The translations under genes were made by a program, and so were the position numbers. Under the pieces are notes generated by a model, which had not been told where the DNA came from, ran no database searches, and was given only the letters and a program-made list of their open reading frames with translations. A stretch of DNA of 64,000 bases from Karalla daura (taxonomy: Eukaryota; Chordata; Actinopteri; Chaetodontiformes; Leiognathidae), in NCBI GenBank assembly GCA_029224185.1, contig CM055206.1, positions 14,700,547 through 14,764,546 on the forward strand, given 5' to 3'. This document shows positions 24,077 through 34,925 of this stretch, one piece after another; the stretch's first letter is position 1, and the number at the start of each line of letters is the position of its first letter.

Positions 24077-24555
24077 CAGAGGTGTCAAGGAGCAAATACT
24101 TTGTTAGCTTACTTAAGTAGAAATTTTGGTCATCTATACTTGACCGGAGTAGGTATTTTTGAACCTATACTTTTAACTTCTGCTCCTTTAAATTTTCATG
24201 CCGTTATCTGTAGTTTCTACTCCTTAAATGTATAAATGTCAGGAGTAGAAGTAAAGTAGATGCATGTATTTATGCGTACTTGTTTCTAACTTGTTTTTTT
24301 GTTTTTGGATGAATCATTTATCAATAAAGGCTGTTGATAACATGCTTCTGAGGTATGAAGTTTTACACTATAGGCTACACTTTGGTCTTTGATGCCATTT
24401 TTTTCCTTTTTTCTTTTCGTTCACTTTAAATAGTTTAGAAACCAGTACACTTTTTACTTTTACTTGAGTAAAAAGGTGTAGTTGATACAGATTTCTAAAC
24501 CCTAGTATCTATACATATATTTGAGTAATAAATGTGGATACTTTTGACCCCACTG
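24077..24555 (+). mobile_element. Non-autonomous hAT-like DNA transposon
   Basis: The ends are an imperfect 12-base terminal inverted repeat: cagaggtgtcaa at 24077-24088 and ttgaccccactg at 24544-24555, with 10 of 12 paired. Inside the ends lie 'acttaagtagaaattttgg', 'acttctgctcctt' and 'acttttacttgagtaaaaa', which match the 'acttaagta...acttgagtaa' style of abundant teleost hAT-type miniature elements. The length of about 480 bp leaves no room for a transposase and no open frame is seen. The flanking 8-mers do not match exactly. The 8-mer tcttgctt just after the right end resembles tcttggtt at 24061-24068, which is 8 bases before the left end. Confidence 0.7.
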
Positions 24556-25130
24556 TCTTGCTTTCTGTGGGTGAATGCCGCAGCTTCGCTTACCTTCTCG
24601 ACCGCTCTCTTTACTCAAAGCAGGCAGAGTCAGCGTTACACTGTGGCAGCGACAAGGGTGTCTCACATAACTTTATTTCAGATGACGAGCATTTTTTTCG
24701 GACTACGATGCCTGCAGGCCCCTCGCGTTGTGATTCGATTTGTTCCAGATTTGTTCAGAGGCGTAACAGCGAGATATCGTGGAGAAACTAATCCAGGGAT
24801 GTTTATTAGCTCGGCAGTCGCACCTTTATGAGTTTTCAGCAGCACATCTGACTGCCGCTCCGTCGCTCACGTTTTGGTCCTAAACGAGCAGCGTCTGTAT
24901 CGCTAGCGATTCATTCAGCGGAGGATAATGTTTAATCTGTGAAAGAAAGTGTTAATCTGTTATTTATGTTGATGACTGGCAGCCCCAGCTGGATCTGCTT
25001 CGCTATTCATAGAGTTGAGACCGGTTTCTCCTCGCCGCAGCCTGTTCCACAGGCCATTAAGGGTGTGATTTACATGCTCCAGCCATTGCCGCTGCTCAGA
25101 TGCAGTGTGCGAGTGTGTGTTGACGTACCA
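24556..25130. other. Non-coding stretch, no gene seen
   Basis: Unique sequence. Two overlapping + frames (24532-24831) have no recognisable domain and begin inside the transposon end. Confidence 0.5.
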
Positions 25131-25175
25131 GAGAGAGAGAGGGAGAGGGAGACAGAGAGAGAGAGAGAGAGAGAG
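25131..25175 (+). repeat. (GA)n microsatellite
   Basis: Forty-five bases of GA with a few G or C interruptions. Confidence 0.93.
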
Positions 25176-25854
25176 GCTGTGCGTGACCTACAAGCTCTGT
25201 TTTTGTGTATAGTGTGGAGATGGCTTTCAGCATGTTTTCTACACCTGAACCTCTGGTATTCAGAGTCACTGCTGATCCATCACTTTACCGTGAAAAAAAG
25301 AGTGAAAGCCGCACCACATTAACTCTATTTTCGCGAGGCACCGCCAGGACTGCACCATCCGGGACGACGGGTACGTCAGGATGATCCAACTGCACTGACC
25401 CCGCTCTGTAAGTCCGGCTGTGTACAATCATCTAAAAAGAGGGTCAGCTCTATTGAATTATCCTCTGCAATCCCACAAAATCAGCTTTTCTCCACAAGAA
25501 ATTTTCTCTTTCAATTTTACCCCCCGAGAGATCGACTCTTGCAACCCCGGTAAATTACTCTCTCTTACCTCCTTCCTCATGCCCAGCCTGCAGCATCACC
25601 ACACGCCACCGTCTCGGAAAGGTTTCCGCATGTATGCCACGTAAGTCCATATACGATTAGGTATCATAGGATACTCAAAAAAATGATGCAAGTGTTTTCC
25701 TGTTTGGATGCTTCATCTCTCCCCCCTTGGGCCATGATGGAAGAGTTCCAGATATTTCACCACAGCTTCAGGAAGACTGTTTTTGCACAGCGATCCACGG
25801 AGAGCTATCTTACCTCCTCATTATACCCACTGGCGTTGCAATGGAGCATATCTC

Positions 25855-25985
25855 CAGCCCACATAAAGGCAAGGAACACAACCTGGACAGGCTGCCAGTC
25901 CCTTGTAGGGGACACAAAACATTCACTCTCACACCTAGGGACAATTTAGAGTATCCATCTGACCTCTGGCTAGAGACTAGAGCAA
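25855..25985 (-). mobile_element. Copy of dispersed teleost repeat family A
   Basis: Contains 'acaacctggacaggctg', 'ccagtcccttgtagggg', 'cattcactctcacacct' and 'agggacaatttagagta' in family order, - orientation. Confidence 0.7.
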
Positions 25986-26160
25986 CAGCCACGGCATTTC
26001 CAAACTAATTTGTTTGTGAGAAAGAAGCATGAGGTGCTTCTGCAAGCAGTATCCGAGTCTTATACCACTTAATGCCAGCTGATCTTTCAACAAAACAAAA
26101 AACTCAGCAGGTCTCCGAGAAAGAAAAAGGCTTTTTTTTTTTGATCCGTTACCCCCGCAG

Positions 26161-26191
26161 CTCGGCACAGAAACACAATAATCAATTCACG
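26161..26191 (+). other. Candidate 31-nt small exon
   Basis: The segment is preceded by a strong acceptor: a run of T from about 26132, then 'ccgttacccccgcag' ending at 26160. It is followed by the donor CG|GTAAGA at 26192. Two of the three frames are open. There is no gene assignment and it could be chance. Confidence 0.2.
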
Positions 26192-26484
26192 GTAAGAAAA
26201 AAAAAAGATCACGCATTCACTTTTGTTATGCCTACAAAGTCTGGGATTAATTTACTTTTCTCATGTATCCAGAAATTCCATTCTCTCCCTTTCAGTTGTT
26301 TGTGAAGCTGAAATAATAGAAAAAGAGAGGCTGAATAGATTTCCTTCTCTGTGATTCCAAATTTCCCTTTGCAGTTTTCATAACGAGATGTCCACAGTGT
26401 TTCCACTGTGGTTGAGGAGGAAGAAGAGAGACGAGCAGCTGAAGATGAAGATAAACCGGATCTCTGTGAACTTCTGAATAGTGT

Positions 26485-26486
<2 letters not shown>

Positions 26487-26539
<53 letters not shown>
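26487..26539 (+). repeat. (GT)n microsatellite
   Basis: Fifty-three bases of perfect GT dinucleotides. Confidence 0.97.
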
Positions 26540-26540
<1 letters not shown>

Positions 26541-28731
26541 CTGCAGCACTTAAGCTGCTTATTTGAAAATGTTACAGCGTTATGCAGGATATGGAAGGTA
26601 AACATGATACATACGGTAGTGCTAAAGTTTATGTTTGGGTTTGCAGGGCACCTTGAGCTGGTTCACAGCGTGTTTGGATATCAGTGTCTCAGTTCAACCA
26701 TCCTGACACACAGCCGTCCAATTACCACACCCCTGCTGTGGAAGTGCATGGCTTCGCCCCTTTGTGGTTTATTTGCAGAGAAATATGTGCAATAGTTTTA
26801 CAGGGGTGAATCATCTCTTTTTTTCCCTAATTTATCTGAGCCAGCAAAGCTACAGAGAAAGTTTTACCCTCTGTTCAGTTGATATCCAGCTCTGCTTTTT
26901 GACTTGTCTGATAACCTCTTGCTAAATATCGCTTGCTATAAATAAAACCAAATGTGCTGCATTGTTGACAGAAGAGCTGCACTTACGCACATCTACGCTC
27001 CCACTCTGCCTCTCTGAATGCTAACAGCGAGCTGCTCTTTCTCTACTCTACGTGGCTCCTTACCTTATTTAAGAGAGCTACCACTCTGTGTGTGGAAAAA
27101 AAACCCAGCTGCCCTTGGTGAGTTCAATAAACCTACTGTACGTTGATTAATCACCTCAAATTACAATGCTACAACCGTACAGCGAACCACACACCACGCG
27201 CAGACGTACACACACACACACACACACATACACACACACACACATCCATTAAGCGGTGTGTCGGATATCCAGCCGTGAAATCAACCGCGGAATATGGAGT
27301 GCTTCCGTTCGGGGAAAGGGAGATCCATTGATCGCTGTCTCCCGACATAAAAGAGAGTATTGATGCCATACCCCACAAGGGTTGGTGTTGGATGCTCAGA
27401 CGGAGAGGAATCACACACTGCGGAAGAATCTGACCCCCGTGACCCCCCCTTCCCCACCCGGCATACACACGTATTCCCTTTTCCTAGACTGGAGAAGTCA
27501 GAGTTGGCTCGTTTCAAACTTCATAGTAGACTTTTCTCCTCTTGGTTTGTCCCTTAAGGCCACTATTATTGGCAAGAGGAAGACATTACAGTGAATACCA
27601 TCTCAGCAGGGGCTGGAAAGTGAACCGTGATGCTGTCCCACTTCCTCTGTCTGGAAAAGGCTGTGAAATTTAACCTTAAAAAATAACAAAAAACAAGTTG
27701 AGGATAATGAGTTGATGTCCATGCTACGCTCTGAACCTTAGCTCCTTATTCAAATTCAGAAGATGTGTGTAATGATGGGACTGAATTTTTTTTTTTTTTG
27801 CTGCCTGAATATGTGTCATTAGCACAGTCCCATCCAGTGGGAGACCCATGAGAAAAATGACCCTGTTTGAATCCAGAGTAATGGCTTCAAAAGCACCGCG
27901 GCATCGAGTGATTACGTCGGAAGATCAAAATATTTTACCCACAGGATCCACATGTTCTTGCTCCGACGACGGCCGGATACAGATCCATATTTAATACACA
28001 TGTGACGCGTGCTTGACTTCATACGCTCTGAATTAAGTAGCGTTGGCCTTGCAAAATATTATCCCCAGGAGCAAAAGATGGGAACTGAGTGGCTGCGTTG
28101 TATGTCCCTAGTGGAGCATTGATTACAAGTGCTCCTCCGTCTGCAGTACGTGGCCCTGGCTGCCTTCAGGCAGGAATTATGGAGGCAGAGGTTGATCTGC
28201 TCACGTGTTTAACTCGCCCTTATGCGAGACAAGAGATCACACGTGATCTGCTCTTTTCTTTTCTAGATTTCTCTCTTAACCTCACTCTCAGTGAGATCTT
28301 TTCCCCCCACCGACAGTCTGTCCAGGCTTCAATTACGCTCCTCTGGAACGCCCGTCGTGTATAACACTCCGACATGTTTCCAGAAAGCAGGCGAGCTGTG
28401 ATAACAGCAGAGCACTGTCACTGTCAACGCTTTATTCCTCCTTCCTAACATTTTTTTACAACACACAAAAGGCGTCCGCGGCGAGCAGTCGGAGGCACCT
28501 CCTCGCGTGGAGTGGGTGCGAGATAGCTGTCCGTCTGTCTCCTATGCCTGTATGAACACACATCAAAGCCTCCTGTCAAAAAACTTATGATGGAGTTGGA
28601 ACAGTGACATATTTCAGAGCTATAATCAGTCACAATATGACAGAGAAATTACCACCTTCCCTCAAGAGCAATCAGTCAGTTCCAGCACCAATCGGCTCAT
28701 CTGACGCTCACACAAACAGACAAGTGGAAAA
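26540..28731. other. Non-coding stretch, no gene seen
   Basis: No supported gene. Contains (AC)n at 27208-27244 with one T, a T run at 27786-27799, and otherwise unique sequence. Confidence 0.55.
27208..27244 (+). repeat. (AC)n microsatellite
   Basis: Thirty-seven bases of AC with one T interruption at 27229. Confidence 0.95.
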
Positions 28732-28782
28732 ACACACACGCACACACACACACACACACGCACACACACATACACGCACACC
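28732..28782 (+). repeat. Interrupted (AC)n microsatellite
   Basis: About 50 bases of AC with CG and TA interruptions. Confidence 0.93.
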
Positions 28783-28899
28783 TACTTGGCTGTAGCACAA
28801 CAGTTTTGGGTGTCAGGAGCTCTGAGGAAAGCTGAAGCAGATTTGCACCCCCTGAGACATGGAGTCCTTCAGCCGAACATCTGTGTTTGTCTCATTTAA

Positions 28900-29045
28900 A
28901 CGCATATGTGATGCTCCAGAATGGCACACAGCCCGCGTCAACGTTATCATTAGTTCTCTAATTTGCATCCGTGTGATTTCGCTGAGTGACTCCGAGCTCA
29001 CGTGAATGGCAGCTTTCGGTTTATCTCCGGGTTGCATCGAGGATG
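28900..29045. promoter_or_regulatory. Candidate enhancer-like block with POU octamer
   Basis: Unique sequence with ATTTGCAT at 28961-28968. The longer form ATTTGCATCCG (28961-28971) recurs at 63235-63245. A 151-codon - strand frame (28813-29268) covers it but has no domain. Confidence 0.3.
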
Positions 29046-29192
29046 AAGATGAAGCGGACGGCCTAAACCTGCAACCGAGAAGATCTCTCCATCTGAGCCA
29101 CGGAGATGAGAGGGCGTCCCGCTGCTGCTTTTGGACATTGCTGGGGAAGCACAGCAGGAGGTGGGGAGAGGTCGAGAGTGGAGGTGCATGCA

Positions 29193-29208
29193 TGTGTGTG
29201 TGTGTGTG
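29193..29208 (+). repeat. Short (GT)n microsatellite
   Basis: About 16 bases of GT. Confidence 0.85.
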
Positions 29209-29377
29209 AGAATATATGGCAAAAGGATGTTTTCTGTCGCCTCCTCTGTGTAATCTGACCGGAGCCAAGCGAGGGAATGGAGGGTGAAGGGAGGTGAGTA
29301 GTTGTAAAGCGAATGTGTCACACTGGTAGGCCCCTGGGAGGACCCTGTAAACACTGCTCAGTCACAGCTCTGATTAC

Positions 29378-29515
29378 AGAGGGAGGGATGCTGGCGGAGG
29401 GATGGAAACACTGGGAGGAGGAGGGTGTGACAACCGGGAGACGGAGGGATGAAAACAAAAGGACAGGAAAGGACACGGGGAGGGAGGGAGAGAGGCTAAG
29501 TGGAGGGAACACGAT
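29378..29515 (+). repeat. Purine-rich tract
   Basis: About 140 bases dominated by G and A on the + strand. It explains the serine/proline/leucine-rich frames on the - strand. Confidence 0.8.
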
Positions 29516-29739
29516 CTAAAGACGGCTGATGAAAAGAGCAGGGTGAAGGAGCGAGGAATAGACTCGCAAACAACAAGTGGTTTTTTTGGAGGCGGGGAAG
29601 AGGGGGACAAGCAGCATGAGAGAATGAAAAATCAAGACCTTTTCTCGGCCTGATTTCAGTCTAGCCACGATCGTCTCTTTTTTTTCTTCTTCTTTTGCTT
29701 CTATAGGAAATAATCTGGTAGGCAAGTCCTGAGCTGCAA

Positions 29740-30165
29740 TGCATAACTCAATCAGAAAGTCAAGACATGGATTTGCTCAGAGTCAATACTCCCAGCTACA
29801 GTCGGCTCTCCTTCCATTTGCATTGTGCCAGAGCCAGAATGTGTGCTCCCCTCTGCGCCATTGATCCGATGTAGCCTTTTTGCTATGTGAGAATTTCCAA
29901 TGGAGAAACACTGCATATAATTTTCATTTGCGGCGGTGACAACTAATTACGTGGCACAGGCAGGAACACTGACAAAAAAAAAAGAAAAGGAAAAAAAAGG
30001 GCGGAAATTACCCTTGCTTTCTGTGCGAACATTAATCAGCCTTCTTTGATACCTAGCGATGAAATTGGAAATGCTAATTATTTTTCATATTATAGATTAT
30101 TACAGCCGCAGATAAGTGCAAATAATGAGCAGTGAGAGTGAGAATCAACCAATAAAGGATGGAGA
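29740..30165. promoter_or_regulatory. Candidate enhancer with octamer-SOX overlap
   Basis: High-complexity unique sequence. An octamer at 29816-29823 runs into CATTGTG (29821-29827). Homeodomain-like sites follow (actaattacgtgg near 29941-29953, attaatcag near 30031, gctaattattt near 30074). A Y/A-rich gap at about 29973-29999 splits it. No coding frame is supported. Confidence 0.4.
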
Positions 30166-30185
30166 AACAAAATTGGGCCAATCAG

Positions 30186-30212
30186 GCACACACACGTGAA
30201 CACACACACGTG

Positions 30213-30263
<51 letters not shown>
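30186..30263 (+). repeat. (AC)n with two embedded CACGTG sites
   Basis: AC dinucleotides are interrupted twice by an identical 14-bp unit containing CACGTGAA, at 30193-30200 and 30207-30214. An uninterrupted (AC)n follows to 30263. Confidence 0.95.
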
Positions 30264-30264
<1 letters not shown>

Positions 30265-31199
30265 GAGTCAAAGAGACACAGCTCGAGGCGTGTGAGTAAT
30301 GAGAGGCAGTGTTCGTCTGTCTTTGGGCTCAAGGTTGTTGCCTGTCCTGATAGCCATCTGCATTCAATGACGTGGGCCAGATGGATTAGTTTAATATTGA
30401 ATTAGAGCTGTCTTTTTAGAATGCCTCTCCATGTTCACAGTTAGCTTGTGTAATGTCTCATGTCATTCATCTGGAGCAGCCTTCAACTTTGCTTCTCCCG
30501 GGCAAAAAAGAAAAAAAAACAAGAACTCCAAGAGGGGGGTGAAGAGATGTCACGCTGAGAGTGTTTCTCTTCTGCTCTTATGCTGTGGTACACTGGCTTA
30601 TGCAAGCCCGAGGTTGTTAAAATCTAAATGATATCATTTAATGAAATCCCTTTGAGGGTGTGACATATGGTTAAGTTATTATAACATTGTTGAGTTTTCA
30701 AGATCATCGACTTTCTGTAATGAGGTCAACATTTTCACTGGAGACACACAACATCTTTTTCCCGATTTTACCCACGATTCACAGCTGGGCCAAGTCTACA
30801 CGAGTTGGCATAAGAGCCAGTGAAAGCGAGTAGGTGGAACACAAGAGGTGGCTAGAATAAAATACAATAGAACAGAGAGTAGAAGAGTACCGTAAATGTG
30901 CGGATTGGCATATCTAGCATAATTTGTGAGAGCAGTGACAGCCATTTTTGTATAATTACCTGTAAACTGTTGCTCTTGTAGACATGTTCTTTCTCCCAGT
31001 TGGAAATTTCTCCTGGTTGGATTTCTGACTTGGAAAGTCGGTTCAATCAGTTTTCGACGTGAACTCCAAGCCTTCAGCTTTAACTTTCTGCACAGTCAGT
31101 CAGGTCATCTCAACACCCACCCCACTCAGCCGAGGATCGTCTAGATCCATCCCTCCACCATCAAACCATCATCACCTTTGCTTCGCCACAGCACAAACC
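30264..31199. other. Non-coding stretch, no gene seen
   Basis: Unique sequence with a short A run near 30510-30520. No supported frame. Confidence 0.55.
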
Positions 31200-31540
31200 G
31201 CTCGGTCGGTCTCAGAACAACCATTTCTCTGCTGCACCACGGAGAGCATCCTAACATGCTCTATCTCCGTGTGTGCATCTCAGCTGGACCTCAGCTGATA
31301 GCGGAGCGCTCTGCGGTGGGTGGTGTCCAGCACACAATAGATCATTTGGACATGGCTCCCAGGGCCCTGGATGACATCTACAGCTCCTGCTGCCTCAGGA
31401 AAGCTGCCAGCTTCTGTAAGGACTCCAACACAGCGTCCGCCGGAGCCGGAGCCATCTGGCAGATGTTAGGAGGACTTTCCACGCCTGCTCCTCCGGACTG
31501 AGGAAATAAATAAATAAATAAATAAATAAATGAATAAAGC
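31200..31540 (+). pseudogene. Decayed non-LTR retrotransposon RT C-terminal region
   Basis: Two peptide pieces match the region downstream of the reverse-transcriptase domain in CR1/L2/Rex1-type LINEs. TTESILTCSIS is encoded at 31236-31268. LDDIYSSCCLRKAASFCKDS lies at 31367-31426, in another frame. In intact relatives they are part of one frame, so at least one frameshift separates them here, and the expected SFFP-type ending is not visible. The match ends near 31500 and is followed at once by an (AAAT)n tail at 31504-31537, as is common at LINE 3' ends. This is an old dead copy of a retrotransposon, not a host gene. Family assignment within the Jockey/CR1 group is from memory. Confidence 0.65.
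31504..31537 (+). repeat. (AAAT)n array
   Basis: About eight AAAT units, the last one altered, directly after the LINE remnant. Confidence 0.93.
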
Positions 31541-32825
31541 TTCTTCCTCAGGGGAATAAGAGCACCGAATCAGCCTGCCGAGCATCCTTCATAAATTTTC
31601 TGACTGCCCTCATGATTGCCTGCCACAAGTGATTTCACATGCGAACACTTAACTGCGCTGTGACGTCAAAGAGTCACACAGGTGCCAGTCTCATTCCTTC
31701 TGCTCTCGTCTGCAAGTCTTACATCTCCAGCGCAGAGACAGCCGCTCTGAGAATGAGAGAAACAGAAAAGGACAGTCCTGTCTTCATCGCACAATGGGGA
31801 AATTTCAAGGTTTAATTAATAACATCTTTTTTCTTTTTTTTTTTTTTAGATTAGAGCCATAGTCTGCATTGCATACGATGACTCAAACAACATTTCCATT
31901 CAGCGCGTGTTTTCTTTGCAATTTGAGCACAGACTACAGAATCCTCATAACTTAACTGCATGCTTTTTTCTCTCTTCTTTTCATTTTGTCTGTTGTGTTC
32001 GAAGTTGCAAACATAATTTTGTTGGTGCACGATAAAGCACGATGAAGTTTCTCTGTTCAACTTACCTCGTTATTGCGGCACAGAGATGCTTTGTCTAGGG
32101 TGCAGAAAAAAAAGAAAATCGCATACACTGCTTCCTTCCCTTTTTGTTTTGTACGTTTCTCGTATTTGCATGCATCACAAATAGCTGTCTCTCTCTATTA
32201 ATATTGATTGCTTTACCTGTTTGCTTATTTGCTTTGAAACCTTGTGTTTTGATTGAGATCTCCTCTCAATAAAATCCCAATAAGGTGAACTAAGGCAGAC
32301 TGAGAGAGAGAGAGAGCGAGAGCAGAGCCAGAATCCTCCAGAGTAGGCCTTGTCTCTCCTCATGAGTGAACAGACTGCCACGCATCTGTCAAATGTGAGA
32401 ACGAGTGAAAAGCTACCAAAATAGAGCAAGTAAAAATAAAACTAATGATTGAAGGGGTGGCACAGAGGGCACCGTTCCTGGGCATACAGGGAGCGAACTC
32501 TCAAATCTGTTAAAATCAAATCTGATGGCCAAGCATCTCGCTTTCACATAAGCGATATGTCATTGGGATGTACAGCAGAGTCATTCAAACTTTCGATGCA
32601 ACCTTACCGGCAGATGTTCAAAGCATTACAAAAAAGTTTTTTTATCCAGTCTGAAGAAAGCAGCTGGCCCAAATAAGTCAGCCAGTGAACACTGGCTTGA
32701 TGCGCACGGCAGATGTTTGGGAGAGACACTAAGAAATTTATTAAATCAAAACAGAGACAACCTCTGTCTTTTTCTCTCTAGATCTCCGGGCACTCCCCTT
32801 ACACTTGTCACACTTCAGCCCTAAC
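31541..32825. other. Non-coding stretch, no gene seen
   Basis: It contains a CRE-type TGACGTCA at 31661-31668, a T run ending in TTAG (31826-31850), an octamer at 32164-32171, and (GA)n at 32301-32325. One - strand small-exon candidate is listed separately. Confidence 0.5.
32066..32094 (-). other. Candidate 29-nt small exon, minus strand
   Basis: On the - strand the acceptor is a strong pyrimidine tract (ttttcttttttttctgc) followed by ACCCTAG. The segment ends in a near-perfect donor, CGAG|GTAAGTTG. Two of the three frames are open. It would be part of a gene on the opposite strand to most other candidates here. No gene assignment. Confidence 0.22.
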
Positions 32826-32848
32826 CACACACACACACACACACACTT

Positions 32849-32922
<74 letters not shown>
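32826..32922 (+). repeat. Long (AC)n microsatellite in two blocks
   Basis: AC runs at 32826-32846 and 32850-32922, separated by TTG. The second block has 73 bases without interruption, the longest CA array in the window. Confidence 0.97.
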
Positions 32923-32924
<2 letters not shown>

Positions 32925-33116
32925 TTTTCCATTTACTTCATTCCTCCTACCCTGAGCTGACTCCCTCAGACTGACAGTGTGGATGATTTCTCCTGTCAGG
33001 CTGCCTTAAGTGGGCACTGTCACACCATAGCTGCCTCCACCTCGCTCCACCACAGCTCTCCCACTCTCTGATCCTGCCTTCGCCTCCTCTATGGGCCGCT
33101 CTCTGCCAAAACTTTC

Positions 33117-33166
33117 TCCTCCTCCTCCTCCTCCTCCTCCTCCTCCTTCTCCTCCCTCTTCTCCTC
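33117..33166 (+). repeat. (CTC)n trinucleotide repeat
   Basis: About ten perfect CTC/TCC units followed by imperfect ones. It gives poly-P, poly-S and poly-R frames that are not genes. Confidence 0.93.
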
Positions 33167-34080
33167 ATGCCTCTGACATCTTCATCCATCCATCCTGTGG
33201 GCTCAATTGGTCTCAAATCATAACTTTCTTCTTCACCCCATTCAACACAAATCCTCCTTTCCACGTGGGTGGAGAAGATGGGGATGGGAGGATAATAATT
33301 GGCTTGCAGGGGAAGCTGGCGCCCTGATGGATGATCTGTAGTGGTAGCGTTGGATTCGCTGTGTCAGCACTGACCCGAGGTCAGTAGTGCGGTGTAGTGA
33401 ACTCCATCTGACAATCACAGGCTTTAATAGTCTTAACACAACACTGATCTACTGTAAAAACAAAGATGAAGTGCCTGCAATAGCACTCATAGGTCTGCAG
33501 GTCCTTTGTACACACAATTGAACACAATTTAGTTTTACACCCAGAAAATGTTGGACTGGGGCCCAGGAGCAGCTGAAGGTATCGTATCAAATGTGTTCAA
33601 ATGTGATTTTATTTATTTATTTATTTATTGCGTGGTTGTTCACATTATAATTGAAATGCTGCCTCAGTCAGACTCCAGTATGAACAGTCTACAGCCCTGG
33701 AGAGGCCCACATGTGCAGAAAAAGGCATGAGTCTTTAAGTGAATGTGGATGCTCCACACGTCAGTGTGTGAGAATCAGTTTCAGAGTTGTTTTGCGATCT
33801 GAACAGACAACATTATCAAGTGATAAATGGAAGGAGAGGAAGAAGACAGGAATTGAAGAAAGCTCTTTTAAAAGAGTTCCTTTGCCACATTAACCTGAAG
33901 TCGGATGAAATGTGACAAGACATACATTTAGTTCAGGAGCACAAAGTGGCCGGGGTCAGATTTTGACCCTGTCCACTTTTGCGTCATAGTATGAATGTAG
34001 CCATAGTGTCACCCTCACTGTAGGCATAAATAGTACTTCTACATCCTACATGCTACATACATGCATACTCTATTCAATTC
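33167..34080. other. Non-coding stretch, no gene seen
   Basis: It contains (TTTA)n at about 33607-33629. The part at 33905-34030 ('gtcagattttgaccctgtcc..agtatgaatgtagcc') looks like a fragment of a teleost DNA repeat, but I cannot place its ends. Confidence 0.5.
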
Positions 34081-34113
34081 TGATCTGTTCTACTCTATTC
34101 TATTCTATTCTAG
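34081..34113 (+). repeat. (TTCTA)n pentanucleotide array
   Basis: Imperfect then perfect TTCTA/CTATT units. The same unit ends the LINE tail at 39232-39259. Confidence 0.9.
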
Positions 34114-34180
34114 CCTGTGTTCGAAATGTGTATTGTGTAAACGTGAGCTAGAATGGTTGAATTACATTGTTTCTTTCCAG

Positions 34181-34249
34181 ATTTGTCTGATATGCATCTA
34201 TGAAAATGACTAGGCACAGACTCGTGATTATTATTCATCAAAACCTGAG
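34181..34249 (+). other. Candidate 69-nt exon, all frames closed
   Basis: The acceptor 'cattgtttctttccag' ends at 34180, and the donor CTGAG|GTAAGAGTG begins at 34250. Both are close to consensus. All three frames contain a stop, so if it is spliced it would be a 5' UTR, long non-coding RNA or poison exon. Confidence 0.22.
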
Positions 34250-34714
34250 GTAAGAGTGGCTTTTCTTTTCAGTTTCCCCTCAGATCTGCTCAGAGTGTGG
34301 AATTTAATGACCGAGATGAAAATCACAGGTGCTTTCCTTGAATTGTTTATTGTGTTTATATGACATGCTAAAATGAGAGGACGCAGGAGGTTGGGGGGGG
34401 GGTAAAATCCAAAGTGCTGGAAAAAGAGTCGAATGGCACATGCCAAGACGTACCAGCGGAAAGTATTGTCATTTAATGAGAAACAGATGAAGAGAAATTT
34501 GCAAGCTCACATCATTTGTATCCTCGGGCTGCATGTTAGAGCAGGGTAGTACTTTGCATTACTGTCTGCGCAATATCTCTGCAGGGCAAAGTCAGAGAAT
34601 TCAGAAAAAAAAAAAAATCCCTCCCGTTTTATTTTGGATTTGAAGTCGGAGCTTTTTCAATTAACTTCAGCATTCCACAGTCAGAGGTTTCTTAGAGCCA
34701 GTGTCTAGAGGCAA

Positions 34715-34925
34715 GTCGAGGAAATGTATTAAAAGGTAATTTGATTAATTCAACATTTAACCTTGGCGCACGTTATTCCCACTGCTGCTTTGAAGAACTT
34801 TCTGAAACGGCCCAAATACCAAAATGTGTGGAGCAAGCTGTTATTCTTTAGCAGTTTTGCAGAAAGAGTCATTCCTAATTTTAGTCTATATTAATTTTTC
34901 AGCCACATGAAGGCTTCTCTCCATA
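34715..34925. promoter_or_regulatory. Candidate enhancer-like unique block
   Basis: Repeat-free AT-rich sequence with homeodomain-like cores (tttgattaattc near 34740, ctaattttag near 34877). It is inferred from texture only. Confidence 0.25.

Noticed and set aside
28813..29268. 151-codon frame on the - strand
   Set aside because: No domain. It ends in CA-rich sequence and the same DNA looks regulatory rather than coding.
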